The notes beneath the pieces were generated by a model, which was not told the origin of the DNA, did no database searches, and saw nothing but the letters and a program-made list of their open reading frames with translations. From assembly GCA_002633005.1 (NCBI GenBank), contig NMRA01000027.1, positions 1,393,611 to 1,415,527 of the forward strand: a stretch of 21,917 bases of DNA, given 5' to 3'. A program made the translations under genes and the position numbers. Source of the DNA: Phoronis australis (taxonomy: Eukaryota; Phoronida; Phoronidae). How positions within the stretch are numbered: position 1 is the stretch's first letter; each line of letters starts with the position of its first letter. Of the stretch, positions 20,334 through 21,917 are shown piece after piece.

Positions 20334-20613
20334 TTACTGAATGTCAGGAGTTTCAGTTTTTATTATTAAAGCTTCGAGAATTTTCAAACGAAAGAAGTCA
20401 CGTTCGAAATACCTGACGATGGTATTGTCAACAATATCTGAACGAGAAATTTTCTGTATGTGGAGTGTTCGAAAGTGATCTTTAATGGATCCATTTTGGA
20501 AATGCGTAGATAACCGGCGAGATAAAGTGCAAGTTGTATAACCAACATACCTTGAGGAATCAGTGTTTGAAAGAATACATTAGTTGTGAGGGCAAGTGAA
20601 CTGATAAATCAAG
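20334..20613 (-). pseudogene. Penelope-like GIY-YIG endonuclease domain
   Basis: The frame reads TDLIYQFTCPHN, then TAA at 20582-20580, then CILSNTDSSRYVGYTTCTL, SRRLSTHFQNGSIKDH, SDIVDNTIVRYFERDF and RLKILEALIIKTETPDI, ending at TAA 20336-20334. YVGYTT...SRRL with a later conserved Glu (ILEAL) is the GIY-YIG nuclease core that nicks DNA to prime reverse transcription in Penelope-like elements. The domain is in another frame from the reverse transcriptase: the two overlap at CRPK / TDLIY with a one-base shift. With the internal TAA this makes the copy inactive. Confidence 0.8.
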
Positions 20614-21526
20614 TCAGTTTTGGCCTACACTCGGACAGATCTTTAGTTTTATGGTTTTGGTAATATATAATTAACGAAAGGCTATCTTCTGGCTTAACGG
20701 TCTTAACATTATTATGGATGATCCGTTTTAAAACTCGTTCATCTTCAATATAACGTGAATGGAATTGGTTGTTGTAGAATAGTTTCTTGGTACAACCACC
20801 TATTTGTTTCAAACACACAGGCTTCTGTAAGCGGCTTATGAAAAGCTTCATATTCACATCAACAAACTTATTACTGTAACCGTTATTTATCATAATTTGC
20901 TTGGTGCGATTACACTCAGTGTTAAAGGTTTCCCATTCTGAGCAAGCAGAATATGTTCTTTTCAAAAAGCTCGTCAAAACAGAGAGCTTATATCTCAGTG
21001 GACATTGGCTGGTTTCATGTAAACAAACCCAATCATATGGTGGTTTCCTGTATACTGAGGTTTTAATGTCAGATTCATCATAATCAACAAGTATGTCTAA
21101 GAACGGAAGCTTGTTGCTTACTGGTAATTCATGCGTGAATTTTAATACAGAATTTTGCTCTAAAGCGAGTTTGATCTCCATTAGATTGTCATGGTTGACA
21201 ATCATAAAAATATCATCAACGTACCTACAGTACGTGTTCGGCTTTTCAAAGTTGCACATGTTAAAGTCAGCAAAAGTTGGTCCGAGAGGTGATCCCATGG
21301 ATACACCATTGGTTTGTAAATACAGTTTGACATCGATGTTTCTAAATGGTACTTTCGAAGTACAAAGTAACAACAGATCTCGCATAACTTATTTAGGAAC
21401 ACTCGGAGGAGCCATTGATACATGGCTATACATAGAAGATATTATAATTTCTACAGTTTCTACAACAGGGACGTTAGTAAATAAACTTTCAACGTCAAGA
21501 GATGCAGGATAGGAACTGGCGTTGCG
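20609..21526 (-). pseudogene. Penelope-like reverse transcriptase, 5'-truncated and interrupted
   Basis: The frame is open from 21526 to 20609 except for TAA at 21391-21389. Upstream of the stop are SSYPASLDVESLFTNVPVVE (motif A region). Downstream, in the 258-residue part, are GVSMGSPLGPTF (residues 27-38, motif B), YCRYVDDIFMIV (52-63, catalytic YVDD) and NKLPFLDILVDYDES (motif E area), then the thumb and linker with LKRTYSACSEW. These are the hallmarks of Penelope-like retroelement reverse transcriptase. Everything N-terminal to motif A is missing: sequence upstream of 21526 gives way within about 35 bases to the inverted terminal repeat. The endonuclease follows immediately in a shifted frame. 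Plus-strand frames over this region are shadows. The copy is a dead, 5'-truncated insertion. Confidence 0.88.
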
Positions 21527-21559
21527 TCAATAGATCTTAATAAGTCAAAAAGTGATAAA

Positions 21560-21917
21560 AATAATGTCCATATGTTGTAACGTCCATGTATTTTATTAAA
21601 TTTTACAACGTTTTATAGTTCATTAATTTCCATGACAATTCCTTCTGTAATTGCGCTCTTATATATGCTACCTCATATTAGTGTTTAATGTCAGTGTTCT
21701 TGTTTCATGTATCATACACGATAGCGTTTATGATTTTAAATTTATTTGCCCTGGATGACTGAAGTCTAGTCGAAGCACAGCATTACTCATATATTTGTGT
21801 TCGTGATGCCACTTACACTTGGCAATCTACAATTTCAACAGGCCATCTGAAGAAAGATATTTATGTAGACAATGCGAAAGTTTGTTGAACAAGCTATCTA
21901 AGGCCAAGAACACCTTA
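21560..21917 (+). mobile_element. Penelope-like element terminal repeat, right (plus-orientation) copy, cut by window end
   Basis: It is the inverted counterpart of 20292-19936 and begins AAATAATGTCCATATGTTGT. It lies head-on against the truncated 5' end of the reverse transcriptase. The last bases, read on the plus strand, encode NKLSKAKNTL, the same N-terminal segment seen in the left copy, so the repeat continues past the window and may open into a second element pointing right. Confidence 0.8.

Noticed and set aside
21093-21512. 139-codon plus-strand frame
   Set aside because: Antisense to the reverse transcriptase, which carries all catalytic motifs on the minus strand.

Overview
The window looks like nuclear DNA from an animal, most likely an invertebrate. 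It is AT-rich, has GT-AG introns, carries several decayed transposable elements and tandem repeats, and shows no operons or bacterial-style gene packing. I cannot name the species. Almost every long open frame is a shadow. The protein-coding material I can support is mobile-element or zinc-finger derived, and most of it is broken.

Region by region. 1-1726 holds nothing I recognise. 1727-1823 is the end of a short GGATTTAGG-type element, with a relative at 17203-17761. From 6054 down to 1991 on the minus strand runs a gene of at least eight exons. It encodes a DDE-transposase-like protein of a family widespread in aquatic animals. Five exon junctions join in phase, but an in-frame TGA, a frameshift and two unresolved junctions mark it as decayed. 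6100-8500 has only small repeats and hairpins. 8530-9018 is a plus-strand frame ending in a PHD-type Cys/His cluster, interrupted by two stops. It is followed within 70 bases by two perfect palindromes that match the histone mRNA 3' stem-loop consensus.

The most striking structure is at 10300-12060 and again at 15355-16850. These are tandem arrays of 120-160 bp modules, each opening with a box close to the animal CTCF core (CCACTAGGGGGCRC). In the first array the modules come in a fixed three-module order, giving a higher-order period near 415 bp. The 3.3 kb between the arrays contains no gene I can support.

On the right, 18165-18716 is a relic C2H2 zinc-finger gene on the minus strand. From 19893 to the window end is a Penelope-like retroelement. 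Its reverse transcriptase (YVDD) and GIY-YIG endonuclease lie on the minus strand, 5'-truncated and interrupted by stops. They are enclosed by inverted copies of a long terminal repeat of about 360-400 bp. The outer edge of the left copy abuts a (TG)n microsatellite. The right copy begins to open into a plus-strand Penelope N-terminus cut off by the window edge.

The genes here do not form a pathway. The window reads as a transposon-rich intergenic stretch whose possible regulatory interest lies in the arrays of CTCF-like boxes.
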